A stretch of DNA of 9,716 bases from the NCBI GenBank assembly GCA_031380225.1, contig JANNFX010000152.1, forward strand, positions 1 to 9,716, read 5' to 3'. The notes under the pieces are model-generated. The model saw only the letters and a list, made by a program, of their open reading frames with translations, searched no databases and had not been told where the DNA came from. Shown in pieces: positions 1-6,293 of this stretch (within the stretch, counting starts at the first letter, position 1; the number at the start of each line of letters is the position of its first letter). Source of the DNA: JANNFX01 sp031380225 (GTDB lineage: Bacteria; Pseudomonadota; Alphaproteobacteria; Rhizobiales; Hyphomicrobiaceae). Made by a program: the position numbers and the translations under genes.

Positions 1-369
1 TTGCGGATTATTGGCACAGGTTTGTTTGGCGGCGCCGATCCGCACACCTTGTGGTCCGGGATCGAAGCTGGGCCGGAACTTGATCGTTTACAAAGCAAAA
101 TTGAGCGAGCGTCTCGCAATGCAGGACTGCCGCCAGAGTCGCGCAAATTCAAACCGCACGTAACTTTGGCAAGGTTGCGTGGCGCCAACCCTGTGGAGTT
201 AGCCGCATTTCTGCAGCACCACGGCGGATATCGCTCGGCGCCGTTTGCAATCGAAGACTTTGTATTGTTTTCGGCTCGCCCCCACATTGGCGGCGGCCCC
301 TACGGCATTGAAGCTCGTTATCCGTTAGCGGGGGCAAGTCCTTACGAGTCGCTGGCTGGATGGAGCTGA
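1..369 (+). CDS. thpR: RNA 2',3'-cyclic phosphodiesterase ThpR, 5'-truncated by the window edge
   Basis: This is the C-terminal two thirds of a 2H-phosphoesterase of the LigT/ThpR type. The family opens 2',3'-cyclic phosphates on RNA ends in the cytoplasm, using two HxT/S-x motifs. The second motif is visible as HVTL at residues 53-56 of the visible part, inside KFKPHVTLARLRG, a very typical ThpR stretch. The segment GLFGGADPHTLWSGIE (residues 7-22) matches the central strand of the family. The first HxTx motif and the N-terminus lie left of the window, so the TTG at base 1 should not be read as the true start; full-length members are about 180-190 residues. The reading frame is intact to its TGA. 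About 146 bases without a gene follow before the next CDS, and I see no clear terminator there. Confidence 0.85.
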   Translation: MRIIGTGLFGGADPHTLWSGIEAGPELDRLQSKIERASRNAGLPPESRKFKPHVTLARLRGANPVELAAFLQHHGGYRSAPFAIEDFVLFSARPHIGGGPYGIEARYPLAGASPYESLAGWS

Positions 370-515
370 GTAGACAAACGTATTCCGCCCCATACGGGTT
401 ACTCTAGCCTCTCGCCGCGCGATATGATTTACTTCGCCCAGCGCTTGATGCAATTGCGGGCATTTTCGTTTCGAGCCCTCATCAGCCGCACACACTGATT
501 TTGAGGGAGTTGCCA

Positions 516-926
516 ATGAAGACGTCAACCGCCGCTTTGCTTGCCGTGATCGTCGCGGGTCTGCCACTTCAAGCCGCCTTCGCCGATTCAATTGGCGTTC
601 CGAAAGAAGAGTTCGGCGCCGTTGATGAGGCGCAGATGGAGTCGCTCACCGAGCAATTGCGCGAAATCGGCGTGATTGGCGACAACGACAAACTTGAATC
701 AACTGGTGAGGCCGCTGCAGGTGACGAGCGGGGGCTTGATCCGATCACGCTGGCGACCTATTTCGGCCCGCTGGTGTGCAAGTATATTGTCGGCGAGCAG
801 CGCGCGAAAAAATTAGCTGCATGCGCAAAAAAGAAAACTGAAGAGGCCAAAACCCAGTGCCAAACTAACGTCCAAAGCTGGTCTGATCCGATTGCTGCGC
901 TGTGCGATTTGATCAAGTTGAATTGA
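516..926 (+). CDS. Small Sec-exported four-cysteine protein, function unknown
   Basis: This encodes a 136-residue protein. I chose ATG 516 because GAGGGAG (503-509) lies six bases upstream; the in-frame TTG at 501 overlaps that site. Residues 1-23 form a classical signal peptide: MKTS, a hydrophobic stretch, then AFA before Asp24 as the likely signal peptidase I site. The mature protein is about 113 residues. Its first half is acidic and its second half rich in lysine. Four cysteines (C88, C103, C115, C130) all lie in the C-terminal third, where predicted helices carry them, so two disulfides in the periplasm are plausible. There is no lipobox and no further membrane segment. I do not recognise the family. 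The gene stands alone between thpR and the convergent kinase gene, and no convincing promoter was found in 370-515. Confidence 0.8.
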   Translation: MKTSTAALLAVIVAGLPLQAAFADSIGVPKEEFGAVDEAQMESLTEQLREIGVIGDNDKLESTGEAAAGDERGLDPITLATYFGPLVCKYIVGEQRAKKLAACAKKKTEEAKTQCQTNVQSWSDPIAALCDLIKLN

Positions 927-932
927 GAATGG

Positions 933-968
933 ATTCCGGGGGCTGCCTTACTGGGTCTGCCCCTGAAT
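933..968. repeat. REP-like imperfect hairpin between convergent genes, possible bidirectional terminator
   Basis: ATTCCGGGGGC (933-943) can pair with GCCCCTGAAT (959-968), giving ten base pairs with one mismatch and one bulge around a 15-base loop. It lies between the TGA of the exported-protein gene (926) and the stop of the minus-strand kinase gene (970), where a shared terminator would be expected. There is no U tract on either side, so intrinsic termination is uncertain. Read on the minus strand, TTCAGGGGCAGACCC agrees at 13 of 15 positions with TTCGGGGTCAGACCC in the element at 2946-3033, which suggests a dispersed REP-type repeat. Confidence 0.5.
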
Positions 969-969
969 G

Positions 970-1962
970 TCACACGCCCTTTTTCTTTGCGAGTTCAGCG
1001 AGCGACCCAGCCGGACGTGCGCCGACGTGACTGATGATTTCAGCCGCTGCTATACTACCGAGCTTGCCGGCGGTGGCGAGGTCGTGGCCGTTCGTCAAGC
1101 CAAATAAGAACCCGGCCGCATAGAGGTCACCGGCGCCCGTGGTGTCGACGACTTGAGCCACGGGATCGACGGCAACCTTATGGGTCGCGCCGTCTGCGAG
1201 AATAACCGAGCCGCTACCGCTGCGGGTCAGAACAGCAAGCTTGGTGTCATTCGCGATGGCCTTCGCAGCCTCATCAAAGCTGGCGGTCGAATAGAGCGAC
1301 GTGACTTCGCTCTCATTGGCGAACACGATATCGATGCCCGAACGGATCAGCGCCAAGAATTCATCGCGGTGCCGGTCGACGCAGAAACCGTCGGACAGGG
1401 TCAGCGCCACTTGGCGGCCCGCGCCCTTGGCCGTCGCGACAGCGTGCCGGAACGCGGCCTTGGCTTGCGGCTGATCGAACAAATAGCCCTCAAGATAGAC
1501 GATCGCTGAATCTTTGATCAGCGCATCATCGACCACGCTTTGATCCAATTCGGTCGAAATACCAAGATACGTATTCATGGTCCGCTCGCCATCGGGCGTG
1601 ACGAGAATGAGCGATGACGAAGTCGGGTTGCCGCCTGCTACTGGCGCGCTGTTGAATGCAACGCCTGCAGCTTTGATGTCGTGGCTGAAGATCTTGCCAA
1701 ATGCATCGTCCGCGACCTTGCCAATGAACGCCGCGCGGCCGCCAAACGACGAAACACCAACCATCGTGTTGGCGGCTGAGCCGCCTGAAATTTCAATGCC
1801 GGGTCCCATGGCCTCGTAGAGGCTGGCAATGGTGCCGGCATCGACCAATCGCATATGCCCCTTTGGTGCGCCGTGCTTGGCGAGGAAGGCATCGTCACAG
1901 CGGCCGATGATGTCGACGATCGCGTTGCCGATGGCAACGACATCATAACGAGCGGCTGTCAT
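970..1962 (-). CDS. PfkB-family kinase, adenosine kinase type
   Basis: This encodes a 330-residue cytoplasmic kinase of the ribokinase/PfkB fold. It probably phosphorylates adenosine, or a related nucleoside or sugar, with ATP. Visible motifs are the N-terminal PfkB signature GGSAANT (60-66), which helps form the substrate pocket, the Mg-binding NxxE motif as NESE (216-219), and the C-terminal signature DTTGAGD (273-279), whose Asp279 is the catalytic base with the anion hole in GAG. The opening YDVVAIGNAIVDI and the overall length fit the alphaproteobacterial proteins usually annotated adenosine kinase. The substrate cannot be fixed from sequence alone; a fructokinase or other carbohydrate kinase is the alternative. 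The start is supported by GAAGGA eight bases upstream. It lies 93 bases downstream of fabI on the same strand, so it could be the last gene of the fab transcript or have its own promoter. Confidence 0.88.
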   Translation of the reverse strand: MTAARYDVVAIGNAIVDIIGRCDDAFLAKHGAPKGHMRLVDAGTIASLYEAMGPGIEISGGSAANTMVGVSSFGGRAAFIGKVADDAFGKIFSHDIKAAGVAFNSAPVAGGNPTSSSLILVTPDGERTMNTYLGISTELDQSVVDDALIKDSAIVYLEGYLFDQPQAKAAFRHAVATAKGAGRQVALTLSDGFCVDRHRDEFLALIRSGIDIVFANESEVTSLYSTASFDEAAKAIANDTKLAVLTRSGSGSVILADGATHKVAVDPVAQVVDTTGAGDLYAAGFLFGLTNGHDLATAGKLGSIAAAEIISHVGARPAGSLAELAKKKGV

Positions 1963-2055
1963 TTGAGTTTTCCTTCAGTGTGAGCGCGCGTCGCAGAGTC
2001 GCAATGGCGCGGCGGAGTTGTGATTGGAATTGTGACTTTAAACCTACTACCGCCG

Positions 2056-2922
2056 CTACCCAGCAGATCGGGCCGCTTTACTGGCAGTGGCGGCATCCAC
2101 ATCGGCGGTCTTCAGCGCATCGAGTGTCGGCATCGAGACGATATTGTAACCACAATCGACAAAATGCACTTCGCCCGACACTGCTCCTGACATTTCCGAA
2201 ATCAAATACAGGGCAGAAGCCCCCACCTGATCGAGTGTCGGCGTCTGCTTCAGCGGCGAATGCTCTTTCTGGAAATTGAAAATCAGACGCGCGTCCGACA
2301 CACCCGCGCCTGACAGCGTGCGCATCGGTCCGGCCGACAGCGCATTGACGCGAATGCCTTTTGCACCAAGATCAACCGCCAAATAGCGCACAGAAGCTTC
2401 GAGCGCCGCCTTGGCAACACCCATGACGTTGTAGGACGGAACGGCGCGCGTGGCGCCGCCATATGATAACGTCAGCAGTGATCCGCCATTTGGCATCAAT
2501 GCAGCCGCGCGCTTGGCAACTTCGGTGAACGAGAAGCACGAAATCACCATCGTATTAGAGAAGTTTTCGCGTGTCGTATCGGCATAGCGGCCCGACAACT
2601 CGCGCGGATCTGAATACGCCAGAGCATGGACGACGAAATCGAGCCCGCCCCACTTATCCTTGATGGTCTCGAAAACTTTGTCGACACTATCGATGTCGAG
2701 GACGTTGCACGGCTCAACGATTTCAGAGCCGAGTGACTGTGCGAGTGGAACTGCCCGGCGGCCAAAGGCATCGCCTTGATAGGTGAAGGCCAGTTTCGCG
2801 CCTTGGCCGGCCAGCACGCGCGCAATGCCCCAAGCGATCGAACGCTCGTTGGCGACACCCATGATCAAGCCGCGCTTGCCGGCCATCAAAGGTCCTGGCT
2901 TCGAAATATCAAAGTCGGCCAT
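2056..2922 (-). CDS. fabI: Enoyl-[acyl-carrier-protein] reductase (NADH) FabI
   Basis: This encodes a 288-residue short-chain dehydrogenase-like enzyme that reduces trans-2-enoyl-ACP with NADH, the last step of each elongation round of type II fatty acid synthesis. GVANERSIAWG (22-32) is the FabI-type cofactor loop. The catalytic residues follow the FabI pattern Tyr-x6-Lys: Y164 and K171 in YNVMGVAKAAL, with the second FabI tyrosine, Y154, in LSYGGA. I chose ATG 2922 because GAGGA lies five bases upstream; an in-frame GTG at 2934 overlaps that site and would add four residues. The positions I align with E. coli Gly93 and Phe203, both linked to triclosan resistance when changed, are Ala102 and Ala211. 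It lies downstream of fabA and fabB on the same strand, separated from fabB by 128 bases holding a hairpin repeat. Confidence 0.96.
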   Translation of the reverse strand: MADFDISKPGPLMAGKRGLIMGVANERSIAWGIARVLAGQGAKLAFTYQGDAFGRRAVPLAQSLGSEIVEPCNVLDIDSVDKVFETIKDKWGGLDFVVHALAYSDPRELSGRYADTTRENFSNTMVISCFSFTEVAKRAAALMPNGGSLLTLSYGGATRAVPSYNVMGVAKAALEASVRYLAVDLGAKGIRVNALSAGPMRTLSGAGVSDARLIFNFQKEHSPLKQTPTLDQVGASALYLISEMSGAVSGEVHFVDCGYNIVSMPTLDALKTADVDAATASKAARSAG

Positions 2923-2945
2923 AAAGTTCCTCACTACAGGTGCCG

Positions 2946-3033
2946 GTGTTCGGGGTCAGACCCCTTGCACCGCAAATTCGTTTATCCGCCGATGTCACCG
3001 GCAAGGGGGCTGACCCCAAACACTCGCAAATTC
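2946..3033. repeat. REP-like element: two palindromic cores in inverted and tandem arrangement
   Basis: The 23 bases at 2946-2968 and the reverse complement of 3001-3023 agree at 21 positions, with a 32-base spacer, so the RNA could fold into one long hairpin. Each arm also holds a palindrome-like core (GGGGTCAGACCCC at 2952-2964; GGGGGCTGACCCC at 3005-3017) able to fold alone. Each core is followed six or seven bases later by CGCAAATTC (2971-2979 and 3025-3033), a direct repeat with a 54-base period. This resembles REP/REPIN elements mobilised by REP-associated tyrosine transposases. Its place between fabB and fabI suggests it may affect RNA decay or read-through there; no transposase gene is in the window. 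Confidence 0.75.
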
Positions 3034-3050
3034 TGACCGCGGACATGGGA

Positions 3051-4283
3051 TCAGGCATCGTGCCGGCGGAATACCAGGGTGGCATTGGTGCCGCCGAAAC
3101 CGAAGCTGTTCGACATGACACAGTTAAGCTTAGCGTTATCGCGCCGCTCACGCAGGATCGGCATGTCGGCAAACGCGGGATCGAGTTCTTCGATGTGTGC
3201 GCTTTCGCAGATGAAGCCGTTTTTCATCATCAACAGCGAGAAAATTGCTTCCTGAACACCAATCGCACCGAGCGAATGACCAGTCAGCGACTTGGTCGCC
3301 GAGATCGGCGGCACATCGGTGCCGAAAACTTTGCGGATGGCGTCGATCTCGCGCTCATCGCCGACCGGCGTGCCGGTGCCGTGCGGATTGATGTAATCGA
3401 TCTTGCCGACGCCCTTGCCATCGAAGCCGGCCATTGCCAACTTCATGCAACGTGCAGCGCCTTCGCCAGATGGAGCCACCATGTCGAAGCCATCGGACGT
3501 GGCGCCGTAGCCAACCACTTCGCCATAAATTTTTGCGCCGCGAGCCTTGGCGCGTTCCATTTCTTCGAGCACCAGCACACCAGCGCCGCCTGCTATTACA
3601 AAGCCGTCGCGGTTTTTGTCGTAGGCACGGCTGGCGGTCGACGGCGTGGCGTTAAACTTGGATGCCATTGCACCCATGGCATCGAACAAGTTGGACAGAG
3701 TCCAGTCCAATTCCTCACATCCGCCGGCGAACATCACGTCTTGTTTGCCCCATTGTATGAGTTCAGCGGCATTGCCGATGCAGTGAGCGCTGGTCGCGCA
3801 CGCAGACGAGATCGAATAGTTAGTGCCTTTGATTTGAAAGGCTGTGGCGAGTGCCGCCGAAGGACCGGAGCACATGGCCTTTGGCACTTCAAACGGCCCG
3901 ATTTTCTTCGGTCCGCCCGATTTGATGGTGGTTTCTGCGGCCTCGACGATCGCGCGTGTTGATGGGCCACCCGAGCCCATTATGATGCCGCTGCGTTCGT
4001 TGATGACATCACCCGGCTCAAGCCCGGAGTCGCGGATCGCCTGATCCATGGCGATGTAATTCCAGGCAACGCCCGGATTCATAAACCGTTTCGGTTTGCG
4101 AGGGACCTGGCTTTCCCAATCCAACTTGGGTTCGCCGTGAACCTGGCACTTGAACCCGAGTTCAGTGTACTTTTCCGCGTGCACGATGCCGGACTTGGCT
4201 TCCCGCAGGGACGCGACGACCTCTTGGGTCGTATTGCCAATCGAGGACACGATCCCCATGCCGGTGACGGCAACCCGTCTCAT
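3051..4283 (-). CDS. fabB: 3-oxoacyl-[acyl-carrier-protein] synthase I FabB
   Basis: This encodes a 410-residue condensing enzyme that extends acyl-ACP, including the cis-3-decenoyl-ACP made by FabA, by two carbons from malonyl-ACP. It is the elongation step required for unsaturated fatty acids. The ketosynthase residues are all present: nucleophile C162 in SSACATSAH, H301 in NPHGTGTP, K331 in SATKSLTGH and H336 in TGHSLGA. The glycine-rich C-terminal SNSFGFGGTNATLVF is intact. It follows FabB rather than FabF closely, from TGMGIVSSIGN at the start through VGYGATSDGFDMVAPSGEGA. I chose ATG 4283 because AAAGGG lies six bases upstream. Another in-frame ATG at 4298 would add MKGLR, but it is buried in the hairpin at 4296-4320. 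The gene starts 58 bases after fabA on the same strand, consistent with a fabA-fabB operon. Confidence 0.96.
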   Translation of the reverse strand: MRRVAVTGMGIVSSIGNTTQEVVASLREAKSGIVHAEKYTELGFKCQVHGEPKLDWESQVPRKPKRFMNPGVAWNYIAMDQAIRDSGLEPGDVINERSGIIMGSGGPSTRAIVEAAETTIKSGGPKKIGPFEVPKAMCSGPSAALATAFQIKGTNYSISSACATSAHCIGNAAELIQWGKQDVMFAGGCEELDWTLSNLFDAMGAMASKFNATPSTASRAYDKNRDGFVIAGGAGVLVLEEMERAKARGAKIYGEVVGYGATSDGFDMVAPSGEGAARCMKLAMAGFDGKGVGKIDYINPHGTGTPVGDEREIDAIRKVFGTDVPPISATKSLTGHSLGAIGVQEAIFSLLMMKNGFICESAHIEELDPAFADMPILRERRDNAKLNCVMSNSFGFGGTNATLVFRRHDA

Positions 4284-4295
4284 TCGCAACCCTTT

Positions 4296-4320
4296 CATCG
4301 CGCGGACGCAACGCGCGATG
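4296..4320 (-). promoter_or_regulatory. Perfect hairpin directly upstream of the fabB ribosome binding site
   Basis: CATCGCGCG and CGCGCGATG form a perfect nine-base-pair stem around a seven-base loop. In the mRNA it lies between fabA and fabB, and its 3' arm abuts the AAAGGG Shine-Dalgarno of fabB. No U tract follows, so it is not an ordinary intrinsic terminator. A role in RNA processing, mRNA protection or tuning of fabB translation is inference. The structure could also be incidental in GC-rich DNA, though a perfect stem of this length in a 58-base gap is notable. Confidence 0.6.
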
Positions 4321-4341
4321 GCGTTGCCCGCTTGGCAAAAC

Positions 4342-4887
4342 TCAAGTCGCGCCCTGCGCCGCTGGCACATCACCAGCTTCGAACAACCCAACGCGCATCT
4401 CGGATGCGGTGTAGATCACTTCGCCGTCGGCTTTCAACTGCCCGTCGGCAATAGCAAGCTTTAGTCTGCGCAGGATGACGCGCTTCAAATCGACGACATA
4501 CTCGACCTTTTTTGTCGTCGGCAGCACCATGTTGGTGAACTTGACCTCGCCGACACCCAAAGCGCGGCCGCGTCCTGGCGCACCCAGCCATCCGAGGTAA
4601 AAACCGGTCAATTGCCACAGGGCATCAAGGCCAAGGCACCCAGGCATCACCGGGTCACCGTGAAAGTGGCAATCGAAGAACCAATTCAATCGCTCGTTGC
4701 CGGCGACATCGAGTTCTGCAACCACCTGACCTTTGCCGTACGCGCCGCCCGTGTCAGTGATCGATGTGATTCGATCAAACATCAGCATTGGCGGCAGCGG
4801 CAATTGAGCATTACCCGCACCGAACAGTTCACCCCGTCCGCATGACAGCAAGGCATTGTAATCAAAGCTAGAAAGACGTTCCGTCAT
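4342..4887 (-). CDS. fabA: Bifunctional 3-hydroxydecanoyl-ACP dehydratase/isomerase FabA
   Basis: This encodes a 181-residue hot-dog-fold enzyme that dehydrates 3-hydroxydecanoyl-ACP and isomerises the trans-2 product to cis-3-decenoyl-ACP, the branch point to unsaturated fatty acids. The active-site segment FFDCHFHGDPVMPGCLGLDA (70-89) holds catalytic His74 and Asp88, with the same 14-residue separation as E. coli His70/Asp84. WQLTGFYLGWLG and the later LGVGEVKFT segment are also family-typical. Length is near the usual 170-180, with a slightly extended C-terminus. ATG 4887 is the only sensible start, but its AAGGA lies just two bases ahead, tighter than the usual five to nine. It is the first gene of the minus-strand fab cluster and is divergent from irr across a 293-base interval. 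Confidence 0.95.
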   Translation of the reverse strand: MTERLSSFDYNALLSCGRGELFGAGNAQLPLPPMLMFDRITSITDTGGAYGKGQVVAELDVAGNERLNWFFDCHFHGDPVMPGCLGLDALWQLTGFYLGWLGAPGRGRALGVGEVKFTNMVLPTTKKVEYVVDLKRVILRRLKLAIADGQLKADGEVIYTASEMRVGLFEAGDVPAAQGAT

Positions 4888-4972
4888 GATCCTTCAAGGC
4901 CCCCGCTGCCCCGCCTTCCAGGCGGTCCTGGGGTCGGTCTTGCCGTCGAGTTGTGTACCGCACCCAGCCACC

Positions 4973-5001
4973 GTTCAATCGGCAAATGCCTGCAACGTCA
5001 A
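4973..5001 (-). promoter_or_regulatory. Weak candidate promoter for the fab operon
   Basis: On the minus strand TTGACG (5001-4996) is a good -35 match, and TTGAAC (4978-4973) lies 17 bases on as a poor -10. The position is suitable for transcription toward fabA, leaving a leader of about 80 bases. The -10 is weak enough that an activator, or a different promoter in the same interval, is equally possible. Confidence 0.3.
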
Positions 5002-5039
5002 GCCCGCGGCATCTAAGCTTAAGTGGTGGTCCCCTGTGA

Positions 5040-5056
5040 CATTTGCCACTCAAATG
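5040..5056. promoter_or_regulatory. Inverted repeat in the fabA-irr divergent region, candidate operator
   Basis: CATTTG (5040-5045) and CAAATG (5051-5056) form an inverted repeat with a five-base spacer. The eight bases CATTTGCC at 5040-5047 recur in reverse as GGCAAATG at 4981-4988. The sites lie upstream of the irr promoter at 5075 and of the weak fabA promoter, where a regulator of either gene could bind. I do not recognise them as an Irr-type iron control element, and no regulator can be named. Confidence 0.3.
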
Positions 5057-5074
5057 ACAGCTAAAATCAGCTAG

Positions 5075-5103
5075 TTGCAGTTATCGCCTTCGCAAACTAT
5101 ACT
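5075..5103 (+). promoter_or_regulatory. Sigma70-type promoter of irr
   Basis: TTGCAG (5075-5080) and TATACT (5098-5103) are separated by exactly 17 bases, a good housekeeping promoter. Transcription would begin near 5110, giving a leader of about 70 bases before the irr ATG at 5181. The region between the divergent irr and fabA genes has no other obvious + strand promoter of this quality. Confidence 0.65.
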
Positions 5104-5128
5104 AATGGTGAGTTCCCGGAGCGACCAA

Positions 5129-5158
5129 GTGCATCGGCCCAGTGGCTTATGTGACTGA
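5129..5158 (+). other. Possible nine-codon upstream reading frame in the irr leader
   Basis: A GTG at 5129 follows GGAG (5118-5121) by seven bases and opens a nine-codon frame (MHRPSGLCD) closed by TGA at 5156-5158, 22 bases before the irr ATG. This is the best-placed Shine-Dalgarno in the leader; the one for irr itself (GGAAA, ten bases from its ATG) is weaker. Such a frame could influence translation of irr, but a nine-codon frame can easily arise by chance. Confidence 0.25.
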
Positions 5159-5180
5159 TATTGAACTGGAAAATTTACTG

Positions 5181-5630
5181 ATGACCGACCAGACTTTTAC
5201 CCCAGGCTGCGATCTTTCGAGGGGCTGTAAAACCGCCAGCCTCGGCGCCAAACTGCGCGAAGCAGGGTTGCGCCCAACCCGGCAGCGTCTGGCGCTCGGC
5301 ACGTTATTGTTCGGCTCCGGCGACCGCCATGTTTCGGCTGAAATGCTGCACATCGAAGCGTCGACAGCAGGCGAACAAGTTTCATTGGCCACCGTTTACA
5401 ACACGCTGCACCAGTTCACCGAAGCAGGCCTGCTGCGCGAATTGGCGATCGACAGCGGCAAGACTTATTTCGATACCAACGTTTCCAATCACAACCATTT
5501 CTTCGTCGAACACCAGGGCCGCTTGATCGACATTCCAAGCGGAAACGTGCGTGTGGATGGCCTTCCTGAACCGCCTGAAGGCATGAAGATCAGCCATATC
5601 GACGTCGTCGTGCGGCTGGTGGCGAAGTAA
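5181..5630 (+). CDS. irr: Iron response regulator Irr, Fur family
   Basis: This encodes a 149-residue Fur-superfamily repressor. In Rhizobiales and relatives Irr controls iron and heme genes according to heme status. LREAGLRPTRQRLALGTLLF (25-44) and VSLATVYNTLHQFTEAGLL (67-85) are the winged-helix DNA-binding domain in a form typical of Irr. KTYFDTNVSNHNHFF (94-108) begins the dimerisation half. The N-terminal GCPWHD heme motif of Bradyrhizobium Irr is absent; GC-DLSRGC stands nearby instead. The HHH heme site appears as H104-N105-H106. I prefer ATG 5181; an in-frame GTG at 5142 would add 13 residues but has no well-placed ribosome binding site. It is divergent from the fab operon, as in other Hyphomicrobiales as far as I recall. 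A different Fur-family member is unlikely given the Irr-specific stretches. Confidence 0.9.
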   Translation: MTDQTFTPGCDLSRGCKTASLGAKLREAGLRPTRQRLALGTLLFGSGDRHVSAEMLHIEASTAGEQVSLATVYNTLHQFTEAGLLRELAIDSGKTYFDTNVSNHNHFFVEHQGRLIDIPSGNVRVDGLPEPPEGMKISHIDVVVRLVAK

Positions 5631-5735
5631 CGCGCCGCCTATCTCCCTGTTAGCAAGCCCTCGGTTGCCGATTGCCTCGATAGCTTTCGCCTGTTTGGGT
5701 GCGGCCCAACTTTGATAACAGCCGGAACCCGTGCC

Positions 5736-6293
5736 ATGGCCAGTCTTGACGCATCGCGCGCCCGCGCTTTCGAAATCATAAAAACCAAGTCGTTTGTGAC
5801 GGGCACAGTTACGCTGGCCTCCGGCAAGGTCAGCGACCATTATTTCGATATGAAGCCCTCGATGATGGACGCCGAAGGCGCGCATCTGTTGGCTCAATTG
5901 CTGTTAGCTGAAGTTCGCAAGGTCAAGGCAGACTATGTCGGTGGCCTTGAAATGGGCGCTGTGCCGCTGATCGCGCCGATCTCAGCGTTGAGTTGGGTCG
6001 AAGGCCGCCGCATCGATGGCTTCTTCGTCCGCAAAGCCGCCAAGGATCACGGCACGCAAAAGCTGATTGAAGGCGTGAAGGATTTGTCGGGGCGCAACGC
6101 CGTCATCGTCGAAGATGTGACGACGACCGGTGGCTCGGCGATGAAGGCCATCAAACTACTGCAGGACGCTGGCGCTAAAATTACCTTAGTCGTCTCAATA
6201 CTTGACCGCGAAGAAAGTGCTGCAGAGCTTTACCGCACAGCGGGCATCCCATTCACGTCATTGTTCAAAGCGAGTGAGTTTTTGAAGAGTTGA
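5736..6293 (+). CDS. pyrE: Orotate phosphoribosyltransferase PyrE
   Basis: This encodes a 185-residue enzyme that joins orotate to PRPP, giving orotidine 5'-monophosphate in pyrimidine synthesis. The PRPP-binding motif is clear as VIVEDVTTTGGS (123-134). The flexible catalytic loop shows VRKAAKDHGT (98-107) with the K-x2-K-x-H-G pattern characteristic of OPRTs. SFVTGTVTLASGKVSDHYFD (19-38) matches the OPRT N-terminal segment, which separates it from other phosphoribosyltransferases. I chose ATG 5736, with GGAA eight bases upstream; an in-frame TTG at 5712 is less well supported. The protein is slightly shorter than the 210-residue enteric enzyme but complete. It is 105 bases from irr, a gap holding no gene or strong terminator, so read-through from irr is possible. 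Confidence 0.93.
   Translation: MASLDASRARAFEIIKTKSFVTGTVTLASGKVSDHYFDMKPSMMDAEGAHLLAQLLLAEVRKVKADYVGGLEMGAVPLIAPISALSWVEGRRIDGFFVRKAAKDHGTQKLIEGVKDLSGRNAVIVEDVTTTGGSAMKAIKLLQDAGAKITLVVSILDREESAAELYRTAGIPFTSLFKASEFLKS

Noticed and set aside
2018..2035. Direct repeat TTGTGA spaced by 12 bases between the fabI and kinase genes
   Set aside because: Two six-base copies are expected by chance at this length, and no promoter sits beside them.
2940..3962. A 340-codon open frame on the + strand opposite fabB
   Set aside because: It is antisense to an unmistakable fabB, has no recognisable protein features, and begins inside the REP-like element; long open antisense frames are expected opposite GC-rich codons.
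5142..5180. Longer irr starting at GTG 5142
   Set aside because: No Shine-Dalgarno at suitable distance, and the added residues are not needed for an Irr-length protein; kept only as an alternative start.
5695..5709. TTGGG/CCCAA hairpin between irr and pyrE
   Set aside because: Five base pairs and no strong T tract; not enough for a terminator call.
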